A DNA stretch of 64,000 nucleotides, from contig JAQCAD010000006.1 in NCBI GenBank assembly GCA_027621915.1, forward strand, positions 40,076-104,075, in the 5' to 3' direction. The notes under the pieces were generated by a model that had not been told where the DNA came from, did no database searches, and was given only the letters and a program-made list of their open reading frames with translations. Each line of letters begins with the position of its first letter. Position 1 is the stretch's first letter. Below, one piece after another: positions 46,220-55,071 of this stretch. This DNA is from Pseudomonadota bacterium. GTDB lineage: Bacteria; Pseudomonadota; Gammaproteobacteria; Steroidobacterales; Woeseiaceae. The translations under genes and the position numbers were made by a program.

Positions 46220-47614
46220 ATGCTAAAACCGACGCTTCAATTAAGACTCGGCCAAACGCTGACAATGACGCCGCAATTACAGCAGGCGATTCGTTTGTTG
46301 CAGCTGCCTGTGCTCGATTTGAGCGCACAGATTCAGGAAGCGCTTGAGGAAAACGTGATGCTGGAGATGGAGGACCTGCCCGACGTCCCCAAGACCTCTG
46401 CAGAATCCACTGTTGAAATCGAAACCATCCGTGCCGAAGAAAGTTGGAAATCCAGCGCCATGGACCGCAATCAGGACAGCGGCTGGAATGGCGAAGCGCG
46501 CCCAGCTAACGACTTTGCCGATCAAACCGGACAATCACTGCGCGAGCACCTGACCTGGCAACTTGAACTGGAAAGCTTCACGCCGAGGGAAGCACTGATC
46601 GGCGAAGCCCTGATCGACGCTATTAACGATGATGGCTACCTGACGACCGAACTCGCGGATGTCACGGGTTTCATCGATGAGGGGGCCGGCGTTTCACTTG
46701 AGGAAATCGAAAAGGTACTGGCCAAAATTCAACGACTCGATCCTGTAGGAGTTGGCGCCCGATCACTATCCGAGTGCATCGTGTTGCAGCTACGACAGCT
46801 CGAACCATCAACGCCGGGTGTTGATCTTGCCGTCCAGATGGCAACTGATCATCTGCCTCTCATTGCCAGCCAGGAATATGGCGAAATACGCCGTGCGCTG
46901 CGAACCTCCGAATCAGCTTTCGAGGTGGCCCTGGCCCTGGTCAAAGGCTGCAATCCAAAACCGGGGCTCGCTGTTAGCCCGGTGGCAGCTGAATATGTGA
47001 TACCTGACGTTTTCGCTAGCAAAGTCGATGGCCACTGGCAAGTTGAAGTCAGTTCGTCAGGCATTCCCAGGTTGTCTGTCAATCAACAATATGCAAAGTT
47101 ACTGCGCGGTACCGGCGATCACGCCGTCTTGCGCACCCAGCTGCAGGAGGCGCGCTGGCTCGTTCGCAGCCTGGAAATCCGCAATGAAACCCTCATGAAA
47201 GTCGCGACGTGTATTGTCGCGCGCCAAAAGGACTTTCTTGACCATGGCGACGAGGCGATGAAGCCGTTAGTATTGAGGGACGTAGCGGAAACAATAGGCA
47301 TGCACGAATCGACCATTTCACGAGTCACTACGAACAAATATATGCATACGCCGCGCGGCGTATTCGAATTCAAATACTTTTTTTCCAGCCACCTGTCTAC
47401 AACGGATGGAGAAGATCAGTCCTCAACTTCGGTTCGAGCCAAGATCCGCAAGCTCATCGGCTCAGAGAACCCCGCGAGACCTCTCAGCGACAGCAAAATT
47501 GCAACCCTCCTGGAAAAAGAGGGAGTAACGGTCGCGCGGCGCACGGTTGCGAAATATCGCGAAGCGATGAAGATTCTTTCGTCGAGCGAGCGAAAAGTTA
47601 GAAAACCAAGGTAA
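46220..47614 (+). CDS. rpoN: RNA polymerase sigma-54 factor RpoN
   Basis: 464 residues. Region I begins LKPTLQLRLGQTLTMTPQLQ with QAIRLLQLPVLDL, the activator-responsive Gln-rich part. The core-binding domain and HTH follow, with LRDVAETIGMHESTISRVTTNKY. The RpoN box is ARRTVAKYREAM near the C-terminus, which reads the -24 element. Order lptB-rpoN-hpf-ptsN-rapZ is conserved across gammaproteobacteria. 91-base gap from lptB could hold a promoter; none is clear. Confidence 0.98.
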   Translation: MLKPTLQLRLGQTLTMTPQLQQAIRLLQLPVLDLSAQIQEALEENVMLEMEDLPDVPKTSAESTVEIETIRAEESWKSSAMDRNQDSGWNGEARPANDFADQTGQSLREHLTWQLELESFTPREALIGEALIDAINDDGYLTTELADVTGFIDEGAGVSLEEIEKVLAKIQRLDPVGVGARSLSECIVLQLRQLEPSTPGVDLAVQMATDHLPLIASQEYGEIRRALRTSESAFEVALALVKGCNPKPGLAVSPVAAEYVIPDVFASKVDGHWQVEVSSSGIPRLSVNQQYAKLLRGTGDHAVLRTQLQEARWLVRSLEIRNETLMKVATCIVARQKDFLDHGDEAMKPLVLRDVAETIGMHESTISRVTTNKYMHTPRGVFEFKYFFSSHLSTTDGEDQSSTSVRAKIRKLIGSENPARPLSDSKIATLLEKEGVTVARRTVAKYREAMKILSSSERKVRKPR

Positions 47615-47745
47615 GTAATTGACCGGATTGGAATGCAATAGGAGGGCTATAAACTAAAGTTGAACCGACGTCAGACGCCACCAGGTACCGATGAGAGGAA
47701 ACTTCGTATGGCGCTGAAAGACCAGAACATTTGCAGGAGAGTATT

Positions 47746-48066
47746 ATGCAATTAGACATCACCGGCCACCATGTCGATATAACTGTTCCTTTGCGAGAAT
47801 ATGTCACCAATAAGTTAGAAAAAGTTGAGCGGCATTTCGACCTGGTTACGGATGTGCATTGTATTTTGACAGTGGAAAAACTCAGGCATAAGGCGGAAGC
47901 AACCGTTAGCGTGAACGGCGTGAAAGTTTATGCCGACGCAACTGAAGAAGATATGTATGTTGCCATCGACCGATTGTCCGACAAGCTTGACCGCAGGGTG
48001 AGAAAGCATAAGGAAAAACTTGTCGACCATCATGCGAGAGATGCTAACAAGAGAACGTATGGCTGA
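47746..48066 (+). CDS. hpf: Ribosome hibernation-promoting factor HPF (short form)
   Basis: 106 residues. Binds the 30S decoding region and stabilises 100S ribosome dimers in stationary phase. QLDITGHHVDITVPLREYV and the basic C-terminal half LSDKLDRRVRKHKEKLVDHH are typical. No C-terminal dimerisation domain, so the short form that works with RMF in enterics. AGGAG lies seven bases before the ATG, a strong site. A TTG at 47731 is in frame but less likely. Confidence 0.95.
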   Translation: MQLDITGHHVDITVPLREYVTNKLEKVERHFDLVTDVHCILTVEKLRHKAEATVSVNGVKVYADATEEDMYVAIDRLSDKLDRRVRKHKEKLVDHHARDANKRTYG

Positions 48067-48139
48067 TACCTTCCGCCGGTGTTGGCGCGGCTGATCTCGC
48101 GTCAACACTGGCCGTACAGTTCTGCAAGAAATAAATAAA

Positions 48140-48622
48140 ATGAATCTTGAGAGCCTCATCAAACCCGACAGCGTACTGTGCAATGTTTCGGCACGCAGCA
48201 AAAAGCATTGTCTCGAAATATTGAGCGAGTTGTTAACGAGATCGAATCCGGATATTGCCAGCGAAGAAGTATTCGCAAAGCTGGTCGAACGCGAACGGCT
48301 TGGTTGCACCTGTCTCGACAAAGGGATCGCGTTTCCTCATTGTCGAATCAGCGGCCTGACCACAAGCTGTGCAGCACTGATGAAACTCGTGGAACCCGTC
48401 GACTTCGACTCGGTAGACGGTGAACCCGTGGATTTGATCTTCGGTCTGATGGTTCCAGAGGATCTGTCCGTCACCGATTATTCAGATATCGAATCGTTAA
48501 GCAGTCTGCTTCGCGACCGTACATTGTGCGCCAGTCTTCGTGCAACAACCAACAGCAAGGGCCTCAGCGACGCTCTATTGACCGCCGGGATTACGCCAAT
48601 CGAGAAATTGAAGACCGCGTAA
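48140..48622 (+). CDS. ptsN: PTS-Ntr EIIA component PtsN
   Basis: 160 residues. PTS_EIIA type-2 domain; the phosphorylated His is H67 in GIAFPHCRI. Part of the regulatory nitrogen PTS (PtsP, NPr, PtsN) that controls K+ transport and other targets. PDSVLCNVSARSKKHCLEIL and the surrounding helix fit the family. Between hpf and rapZ as usual. Confidence 0.95.
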   Translation: MNLESLIKPDSVLCNVSARSKKHCLEILSELLTRSNPDIASEEVFAKLVERERLGCTCLDKGIAFPHCRISGLTTSCAALMKLVEPVDFDSVDGEPVDLIFGLMVPEDLSVTDYSDIESLSSLLRDRTLCASLRATTNSKGLSDALLTAGITPIEKLKTA

Positions 48623-48650
48623 CAGGGCTGAGACGCGAGCGTGTCCGAGA

Positions 48651-49541
48651 ATGTCTGACGAGAACCGATTAATCATAATTAGTGGACTATCCGGATCCGG
48701 CAAGAGTGTCGCGTTGCACGTACTCGAAGACCTTGGCTACTACTGTATCGATAACATGCCGGCGGCACTATTGCCGTCTCTGATCGACGAGGTAACCAAA
48801 CCTGGAGAAAATTCTGCGAATCGCATCGCAGTCGGGCTTGACGCGCGCAACAGGCAGGACGACATCGTGGCCCTGCCGGCGCAAATCCTGGCGTTACAGA
48901 AATCCGGAGTCCGAACGGACCTGTTATTTTTGCAGGCGAACGACGACGAACTGTTGAAACGCTACGGCGAAACGCGACGGCGCCATCCGCTTGCCAAAGC
49001 CGGAATTGAACTACGTGCAGCAATCGAACGGGAACGCGGACTTCTTGCCCCTGTAATAAACGTTGCGGACCTGGTCATCGATACTTCACGAAAGAGCGTT
49101 TACGAACTTGCCGACGTAATCCGGGAACGGGTAGACAGGCGGTTAGCCGGCAGCCTGTCAATCCTGCTACAGTCATTTGGATACAAGCATGGAATCCCAA
49201 CAGATGCCGATTTCGTTTTCGACTTGCGATGCCTGCCAAATCCTTACTGGCAAGCCGAACTTCGCAGCCTTAACGGGCTGGACGCTCCGGTCGCCGAATT
49301 CCTTGACTCAGAAGAAACGTTTGTACGAATGTACCGTGACATTCTCGCTTTTCTGCAGATGTGGATTCCTGAGTACGACAAGACCAATCGCGGCTACCTG
49401 ACCGTCGCACTGGGATGTACAGGCGGTCAACATCGATCGGTTCACATGACTGAAAAACTCGCGCGTGCATTGACCGAAATTCATACGCCTGTTCACACGA
49501 GGCATAACGAACTTGCTGGTCGGTCCGTAAGTACGAACTGA
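48651..49541 (+). CDS. rapZ: RNase adapter protein RapZ
   Basis: 296 residues. Walker A GLSGSGKS (12-19), then LEDLGYYCIDNMPAALLP and GLDARNR; the C-terminal domain has SFGYKHGIPTDADFVFDLR, LPNPYW and VALGCTGGQHRSVHMTEKLA. In E. coli RapZ directs RNase E to the GlmZ sRNA to control GlcN-6-P synthesis, feeding peptidoglycan and LPS. No NPr gene (ptsO) follows; mgtE is next. Confidence 0.97.
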   Translation: MSDENRLIIISGLSGSGKSVALHVLEDLGYYCIDNMPAALLPSLIDEVTKPGENSANRIAVGLDARNRQDDIVALPAQILALQKSGVRTDLLFLQANDDELLKRYGETRRRHPLAKAGIELRAAIERERGLLAPVINVADLVIDTSRKSVYELADVIRERVDRRLAGSLSILLQSFGYKHGIPTDADFVFDLRCLPNPYWQAELRSLNGLDAPVAEFLDSEETFVRMYRDILAFLQMWIPEYDKTNRGYLTVALGCTGGQHRSVHMTEKLARALTEIHTPVHTRHNELAGRSVSTN

Positions 49542-49619
49542 AACTTCACTCCAGGATCGCTAAACTTCGCCTCGACCACCCGCACGAAGGGTCGCATGGG
49601 CTGACCGGAGGCCGAATCA

Positions 49620-50969
49620 ATGGAAGCGAGAGAGCATACCCAGGCGAAACTCTCACTGCTGCGCAACATGCTCGACAGTGGGCCTCTGCGCTCGACAAAA
49701 ATGCTTGTTGGAAGTCTGCATCCATCTGAAGTTGCACGTCTCCTCGAGTCCCTGCCAATTGCTGAGCGCGCTGTTATCTGGGACATGGTCGAGCCAGACA
49801 TCGAAGGCGACGTTCTCGTCGAGCTTGCCGAGGAAGTCCGCGACGGACTGATGGAAAACATGCCGCTCGACAAGATTATCGCGGCGCTCGGCGGGATGGA
49901 GCTCGATGATCTTGCCGACCTCGTAGCAGATTTTCCGGAAGCATTGACGCAGGAAGTCCTTCGCTCGCTGGACCACCAGGACCGGGATCGACTTGATGCC
50001 GTTCTCTCCTACGATGAAGACAGCGCGGGCGGGCTGATGAACGTCGATGTAATCACTGTCCGTCCCGACGTAACGGTCGAAGTCGTACTGCGATACTTGC
50101 ATTTCCGCGGCGATATTCCTGACGGAACCGACAGCATTTACGTTGTTAATCGAGACAATGAATATTTCGGGTCTGTTTTCTTGTCCCGCCTCCTTACGGT
50201 GGACCCCGGCCTTTCAGTCGCGAAAATAATGTCGACAGAAGTTCAGCCAATTCATGCGTTCACACGATCGGAGGAAATTGTCTGGGAGTTTGAAAATCGC
50301 GATCTCCTGTCTGCACCGGTAGTCAACGACAACAATCAGCTTGTCGGTCGAATAACAATTGACGACATCGTCGACGTCATTCGCGAAGAAGCAGAGCACT
50401 CGTTGATGGGAGCCGCCGGCCTTGACGAAGAGGACGATATGTTTGCACCGGTGGTTCGAAGTGCACGTCGCCGCGCCCTCTGGCTCGGCGTCAATCTGGC
50501 GACCGCATTTCTCGCTGCATCGGTCGTCGATCTCTTCCAGACTACGCTCGACAGAATTGTATTGTTAGCAGTACTTATGCCGGTCGTGCCGAGCATGGGC
50601 GGTGTTGCCGGAAGTCAGTCGTTAATCGTGATTACGCGCGCGATGGCACTCGGCCAGATCGATCGAAACAATTCGATAAGAATTTTACGCAAGGAGTTTC
50701 TTGTCGGCATGCTTAATGGCATTGCATGGTCAATCGTCGTGGCGTTGTTCACCTATGCCTGGTTCGGCGACTGGCGTCTCGGTGCGGTAATTGCAGGCGC
50801 GATGGCGATCAACATGTCAGCTGCGGCCCTGGCCGGCTTTGCTGTTCCATTAGCACTTAGGAAACTGCATGTCGACCCGGCTCTTGCCGGAGGCGTGGTG
50901 CTCACCACGATAACCGACGTCATCGGATATATGTCATTTCTCGGTCTTGGAGCCGCTTTTTTGCTTTAG
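49620..50969 (+). CDS. mgtE: Magnesium transporter MgtE
   Basis: 449 residues. An N-terminal superhelical domain (SLHPSEVARLLESLPIAERA, then DDLADLVADFPEALTQEVLR) leads to two CBS domains (SAGGLMNVDVITVRPDVTV; KIMSTEVQPIHAFTRSEEI, then GRITIDDIVDVI). Five C-terminal membrane helices form the channel, with PVVPSMGGVAGSQSLIVITRA and the Mg2+-site block TTITDVIGYMSFLGLGA. The channel is gated by cytoplasmic Mg2+. Ends six bases before the convergent patatin gene. Confidence 0.96.
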   Translation: MEAREHTQAKLSLLRNMLDSGPLRSTKMLVGSLHPSEVARLLESLPIAERAVIWDMVEPDIEGDVLVELAEEVRDGLMENMPLDKIIAALGGMELDDLADLVADFPEALTQEVLRSLDHQDRDRLDAVLSYDEDSAGGLMNVDVITVRPDVTVEVVLRYLHFRGDIPDGTDSIYVVNRDNEYFGSVFLSRLLTVDPGLSVAKIMSTEVQPIHAFTRSEEIVWEFENRDLLSAPVVNDNNQLVGRITIDDIVDVIREEAEHSLMGAAGLDEEDDMFAPVVRSARRRALWLGVNLATAFLAASVVDLFQTTLDRIVLLAVLMPVVPSMGGVAGSQSLIVITRAMALGQIDRNNSIRILRKEFLVGMLNGIAWSIVVALFTYAWFGDWRLGAVIAGAMAINMSAAALAGFAVPLALRKLHVDPALAGGVVLTTITDVIGYMSFLGLGAAFLL

Positions 50970-50975
50970 GGCGCG

Positions 50976-52181
50976 TCAGCCATGCTCGAAATCGTTCCTG
51001 ACCCAGTCCGGAGCGAAGAGTCTTGGCACGTCATTTCCGCAGATGAAATCGTATAGCTGATTTTTTACTTTCGACGCGTCTTCGTAACCCAGTTTGATGA
51101 GTTCACGAGTGTACGCCTGTTCAAACAGCAAATAACTCAACAGTCGCCCCTCGCTGCGGTTACGGCCCACGACGCCGCGCAACAAGGCACGCACGGGACG
51201 CGGCATCTCATGGCGGCATTCATGTGCGATCTCTCGCAAATCCCGACTGGGTACGATTATCATCGTATCGATAGGCTTTGCTTTCTTAAGCGGTCCGGTA
51301 CGATGTTGTTCTGGAACGGAGTCAAGCATCTGGTTAATGCGAGTCATGCGTTCCAGGTCAGAATACAATCCATCCATAAACAGCGTATCCAGCATATATC
51401 CCGCGATATGCGCGAAGCTCGGTGGCTTAGCTGGCTTTTCTGCCGCCGCCTTGTCCGCCGTTTCGTCACGAACTCCGATGACCAGTATGCGATCTGCGCC
51501 CAAATGAATTGCGGGACTGAGTGGAGTTGCCTGACGCATCGCACCGTCCCCAAAATACTCGTTGCCAAGCAAGACCGGTGGAAAGATCATTGGGACAGCA
51601 ATGCTCGCCATCAGATGATCCAGATTGATTGCCTGTCGAATTCCATAGCGTCTTGTTCTTGACCACGCTTTACAATCGGGCGCCGCCTGAAAAAAGGACG
51701 TGGACCTGGCGGTTCCATAGCCAGCTGCGGTGACTGCCACCGCGTGTAGATAACCGTCATCAATTGATTTTTGAATTCGCGGAAATCGGATGTTTCGACT
51801 CAACAATGCACGTAATGGGGAGTTATCCAGCAACGATTTTGGAATCCCGACCAGAACGCCACCGGTCACAATTGCGCCGAACCACTGCAGACTGCTTTTG
51901 AGCATTGTCAGGCCGTCTGAACGGTAGACATGTTCGCTGTGGAAGTGGCCCCAGACGCGCTCCAGTTCCGCAACGGCAACCCGGAATCTGCGTGCCTTGC
52001 TGGCCAGCACGACCGAATTGATTGCTCCTGCCGAGGTCCCGCTGATTACCGGAAACGGATTCTCGCACCCGTGTGGCATCATTTCGGCAATCGCACGAAG
52101 CACACCCACCTGAAATGCGCCGCGCGCACCGCCTCCAGGCAGTACCAGTGCAGTCTTGCTGTTTGCCGCATGAATTTTCAT
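50976..52181 (-). CDS. Patatin-like phospholipase
   Basis: 401 residues. Patatin Ser-Asp dyad: oxyanion loop GGGARG (16-21), nucleophile S50 in GTSAG, catalytic D212 in GDGAMRQ. No signal peptide, so cytoplasmic or membrane-associated acyl hydrolase. C-terminal third (from about 240) is longer than the minimal patatin domain and contains ERMTRINQMLD and ECRHEMPRPVRALLRG, a block seen in proteobacterial YlbK/RssA-type homologues. Physiological substrate unknown. Confidence 0.88.
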   Translation of the reverse strand: MKIHAANSKTALVLPGGGARGAFQVGVLRAIAEMMPHGCENPFPVISGTSAGAINSVVLASKARRFRVAVAELERVWGHFHSEHVYRSDGLTMLKSSLQWFGAIVTGGVLVGIPKSLLDNSPLRALLSRNIRFPRIQKSIDDGYLHAVAVTAAGYGTARSTSFFQAAPDCKAWSRTRRYGIRQAINLDHLMASIAVPMIFPPVLLGNEYFGDGAMRQATPLSPAIHLGADRILVIGVRDETADKAAAEKPAKPPSFAHIAGYMLDTLFMDGLYSDLERMTRINQMLDSVPEQHRTGPLKKAKPIDTMIIVPSRDLREIAHECRHEMPRPVRALLRGVVGRNRSEGRLLSYLLFEQAYTRELIKLGYEDASKVKNQLYDFICGNDVPRLFAPDWVRNDFEHG

Positions 52182-52279
52182 AGCTTTGGCGTATTATAGG
52201 GCTACTGGAACAACTGCCAATCGCCATTGTCTCAATAACGCAACTTTCGTCGCGTTTTCAGGTTAGAGAGGTTAGATAA

Positions 52280-52810
52280 GTGAAAATATTTGCCACCGTC
52301 CTGTTTGCCGCAGCACTTTTTGCGCTTGGCAGCAGCTTCTCTGTGGCTGAACAGGTTGCCGCTGGCGAGCCCGCACCTGATTTTGAGCTCGTCGACCAGG
52401 ACGGGCAACTGCATTCTATTGAAGATTATCGAGGCAAGTGGATTGCTCTTTACTTTTATCCGAAAGATGGCACGCCCGGCTGCACAACGGAGGCTTGCGA
52501 GTTTCGTGATAATATTTTTGCGTTCCGTGACGCCAACTGTCAGATCCTTGGTGTCAGCCTGGACGATGAGGAGTCGCACAAGGCATTTTCCGAAAAGCAT
52601 GGACTACCTTTTCCATTACTCGCAGACACGAAAGGTTTAGCAGCGGATGCCTACGGAGTAAAAACCAATCTGATGGGCATGAAACTCGCCAAACGGCAAA
52701 CCTTCCTGATTAATCCGGAAGGCAACATCGCCAAGCATTATGTTGAGGTCAATCCAAAATCACATTCGGCAGAAATACTGGCCGATCTTGCGACACTCAG
52801 TTCGGAATGA
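52280..52810 (+). CDS. Exported peroxiredoxin of the BCP/PrxQ type
   Basis: 176 residues. GTG start, then a signal peptide (KIFATVLFAAALFALGSSFSV split by the hydrophobic core, cleavage near residue 23). Thioredoxin-fold domain with YFYPKDGTPGCTTEACEFRD: peroxidatic C68 and resolving C73, the four-residue spacing of PrxQ. Predicted periplasmic thiol peroxidase. Most BCP proteins are cytoplasmic, so export is a distinctive feature. Divergent from the patatin gene with a 98-base gap; followed by a good terminator. Confidence 0.9.
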   Translation: MKIFATVLFAAALFALGSSFSVAEQVAAGEPAPDFELVDQDGQLHSIEDYRGKWIALYFYPKDGTPGCTTEACEFRDNIFAFRDANCQILGVSLDDEESHKAFSEKHGLPFPLLADTKGLAADAYGVKTNLMGMKLAKRQTFLINPEGNIAKHYVEVNPKSHSAEILADLATLSSE

Positions 52811-52835
52811 TCGTCAACTAAAATGCATGACGAAC

Positions 52836-52859
52836 AGGCGCCAAAGTGGCGCCTTTTTT
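52836..52859 (+). terminator. Intrinsic terminator after the peroxiredoxin gene
   Basis: AGGCGCC-AAAGT-GGCGCCT (7-bp GC-rich stem, 5-base loop) is followed directly by TTTTT. Classic rho-independent form, 26 bases after the stop. Confidence 0.9.
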
Positions 52860-52959
52860 GTCGCGATTGATTAGCCAGATGATCTAACGTGGTTTGCCGC
52901 GCACGTGCAACAAGCAGTTCGCGTGAGCCGAGAATACGAGTAACGCAGCTCTCCATCCA

Positions 52960-54135
52960 TCAGTGCAGCGATTTTATGCCGTCATCAAGACCGCCAAGTG
53001 TGAGTGGAAACATTCGGTCGTCCATCAGCTCGCGGGTCAGTTTGACGGAAGGCGTGTAGTCCCACCGTTTCGTTGGTTCCGGGTTCAGCCATATTGCTTT
53101 CGGATAGGCTTTCAATAGCCTTTTGATCCATATTGCTCCAGGCTCATCATTCCAGTGCTCGACGCTACCACCAGCGTAAACGATTTCATATGGACTCATG
53201 GTAGCATCACCTACAAATATCAGTTTGTAGTCGGGACCGTATTTGTGGGTTAAATCTGTTGTCGCGATCCGCTCTCCGTGCCGTCTCCGATTATCCTTCC
53301 ACAGACTTTCGTAAATGAAGTTGTGGAAATAAAAATACTCAAGGTGTTTGAACTCACTCCTCGAAGCAGAAAACAGTTCTTCACAGATACGCACGTGATC
53401 ATCCATCGAGCCACCAATGTCCAGGCACAACAAGACCTTGATGGCGTTATGACGTTCAGGAACCATGCGAATATCAAGCAGACCTGCATTTCGCGCTGTC
53501 TTGTCGATGGTATCCGCCAGATCCAGCTGATCAGCGGCGCCAGTACGGGCGAATTTTCGAAGTTTTCGCAAGGCGACTTTGATATTGCGGGTACCAAGCT
53601 CCACTGTGTCGTCCAGGTTCCTGTATTCGCGCCTGTCCCACACTTTAGTTGCCCGCCGATGTCGCGATCCCTGCTGGCCGATTCTCACTCCTTCAGGGTT
53701 GTAGCCGTAGGCCCCGAAAGGCGACGTACCGGCTGTGCCGATCCACTTGCTGCCACCTTCGTGTCGCTCATCCTGTTCATTGAGGCGCTCCCGCAGCGCC
53801 TTCATCAGCTCGTCGAATCCGCCCAAAGATTCAATTTGTGCGCGCTCTTCTGCCGACAACAGGAGTTCCGCCTGCCTCTGCAGCCAGTCGCCTGGCAAAT
53901 CTTCCGCGAGTGACTTCAACGCCTCCTCCAGACCATGAAAATGCGCGGCGAAAATAAGGTCGAAGCGATCGAACTTGCTCTCGTCTTTAACCAGACAGGT
54001 GCGCGACAGAAAGTAGAAGTCATCGACGCTTTGACCGGCAACGCCTTTTTTCATCGCTTCAAGCAACGTCAGCAGCTCGGTAATAGAAGGGTTCATGCCA
54101 CCTTTTCTGAGCATGAAAAAAAAATCTACCAGCAT
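52960..54135 (-). CDS. VWA-domain protein (CoxE-like), partner of a MoxR ATPase
   Basis: 391 residues. N-terminal MLVDFFFMLRKGGMNPSITE is typical of CoxE-like proteins; the von Willebrand A domain begins near residue 228 with AIKVLLCLDIGGSMDDH. The MIDAS motif is D239-x-G241-x-S243, so the first Ser of DxSxS is Gly, a variation known in this subfamily from memory. Such proteins work with MoxR-type AAA+ ATPases as chaperones that insert metals or mature enzyme complexes. The MoxR gene is nine bases upstream in the same direction. Target enzyme unknown. Confidence 0.88.
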   Translation of the reverse strand: MLVDFFFMLRKGGMNPSITELLTLLEAMKKGVAGQSVDDFYFLSRTCLVKDESKFDRFDLIFAAHFHGLEEALKSLAEDLPGDWLQRQAELLLSAEERAQIESLGGFDELMKALRERLNEQDERHEGGSKWIGTAGTSPFGAYGYNPEGVRIGQQGSRHRRATKVWDRREYRNLDDTVELGTRNIKVALRKLRKFARTGAADQLDLADTIDKTARNAGLLDIRMVPERHNAIKVLLCLDIGGSMDDHVRICEELFSASRSEFKHLEYFYFHNFIYESLWKDNRRRHGERIATTDLTHKYGPDYKLIFVGDATMSPYEIVYAGGSVEHWNDEPGAIWIKRLLKAYPKAIWLNPEPTKRWDYTPSVKLTRELMDDRMFPLTLGGLDDGIKSLH

Positions 54136-54144
54136 GCTGACCGA

Positions 54145-55002
54145 CTATCGCGTGGACGAGCGCCGATCGAGAAACACAAGCTGCTCAAACAAGTGGACAT
54201 CCTGTTCATTCTTGAGAAGTGCCCCATATAGTGGCGGAATTGCCGTTCGGGTATCCCCGGCACGAAGCGCTTCCGGTGGAATATCTTCAGCAACGAGCAA
54301 TTTAATCCAGTCCAGCAGCTCAGATGTCGAGGGCTTTTTCTTTAACCCTGGAACCTCACGAACTCTGTAAAAAGACTCAAGCGCTTCTTTCAATAACGTC
54401 TTCTTCAATTTTGGGTAATGTACGTCGACGATTTGTTCCATTGTTTCCTTATCAGGGAATTTTATGTAATGGAAAAAACAACGGCGCAAAAAAGCGTCAG
54501 GTAGTTCTTTTTCATTGTTGCTCGTTATAATCACGATAGGACGATTGGTCGCCTTAACCAGCTTCTTGGTTTCATAAACAAAGAATTCCATTCGATCAAG
54601 TTCCTGCAGTAAATCGTTTGGAAACTCGATGTCAGCTTTGTCAATTTCGTCAATGAGAAGAACTGGTTGTTCGGCCGACACGAACGCGTCCCATATCTTT
54701 CCCGGAACAATGTAGTTGGCGATTTCATGAACGCGATCGTCGCCTAGTTGGGAGTCGCGCAATCGGGCGACGGCGTCATAATCGTACAGCCCCTGTTGAG
54801 CTTTCGTAGTCGACTTGATGTGCCATTCGAACAACGGGCGGCCAAGCGCACGCGCAACCTCAATAGCCAACTGCGTCTTGCCTGTGCCAGGTTCGCCCTT
54901 GATCAAAATCGGCCGTTCGAGAGTCACTGCAGCATTGACGGCCATTTTGAGATCGTCTGTTGCTACGTAGGACCGGGTTCCTGTGAATTTCGTGTCGTTC
55001 AT
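54145..55002 (-). CDS. MoxR-family AAA+ ATPase
   Basis: 285 residues. Walker A GEPGTGKT (36-43), Walker B VLLIDEIDKAD, sensor 1 in IVIITSNNEKELPDAFLRRCFF, which also supplies the arginine finger pair. This is the MoxR/RavA/CbbQ clade; with the downstream VWA protein it forms a two-gene chaperone module. The C-terminal lid is shorter than in large MoxR proteins. Confidence 0.92.
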   Translation of the reverse strand: MNDTKFTGTRSYVATDDLKMAVNAAVTLERPILIKGEPGTGKTQLAIEVARALGRPLFEWHIKSTTKAQQGLYDYDAVARLRDSQLGDDRVHEIANYIVPGKIWDAFVSAEQPVLLIDEIDKADIEFPNDLLQELDRMEFFVYETKKLVKATNRPIVIITSNNEKELPDAFLRRCFFHYIKFPDKETMEQIVDVHYPKLKKTLLKEALESFYRVREVPGLKKKPSTSELLDWIKLLVAEDIPPEALRAGDTRTAIPPLYGALLKNEQDVHLFEQLVFLDRRSSTR

Positions 55003-55071
55003 CTCATGATCGCTTTGCTGATCGTGGTCCGCCCCGGTAGTGCGGCGGCCAAATGCAGAGGTATTGTAGCC

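Noticed and set aside
47615..47745. Possible sigma-54 promoter before hpf (TGGCGC ... TTGCA)
   Set aside because: The spacing between the GG and GC elements is much too long for a -24/-12 promoter.
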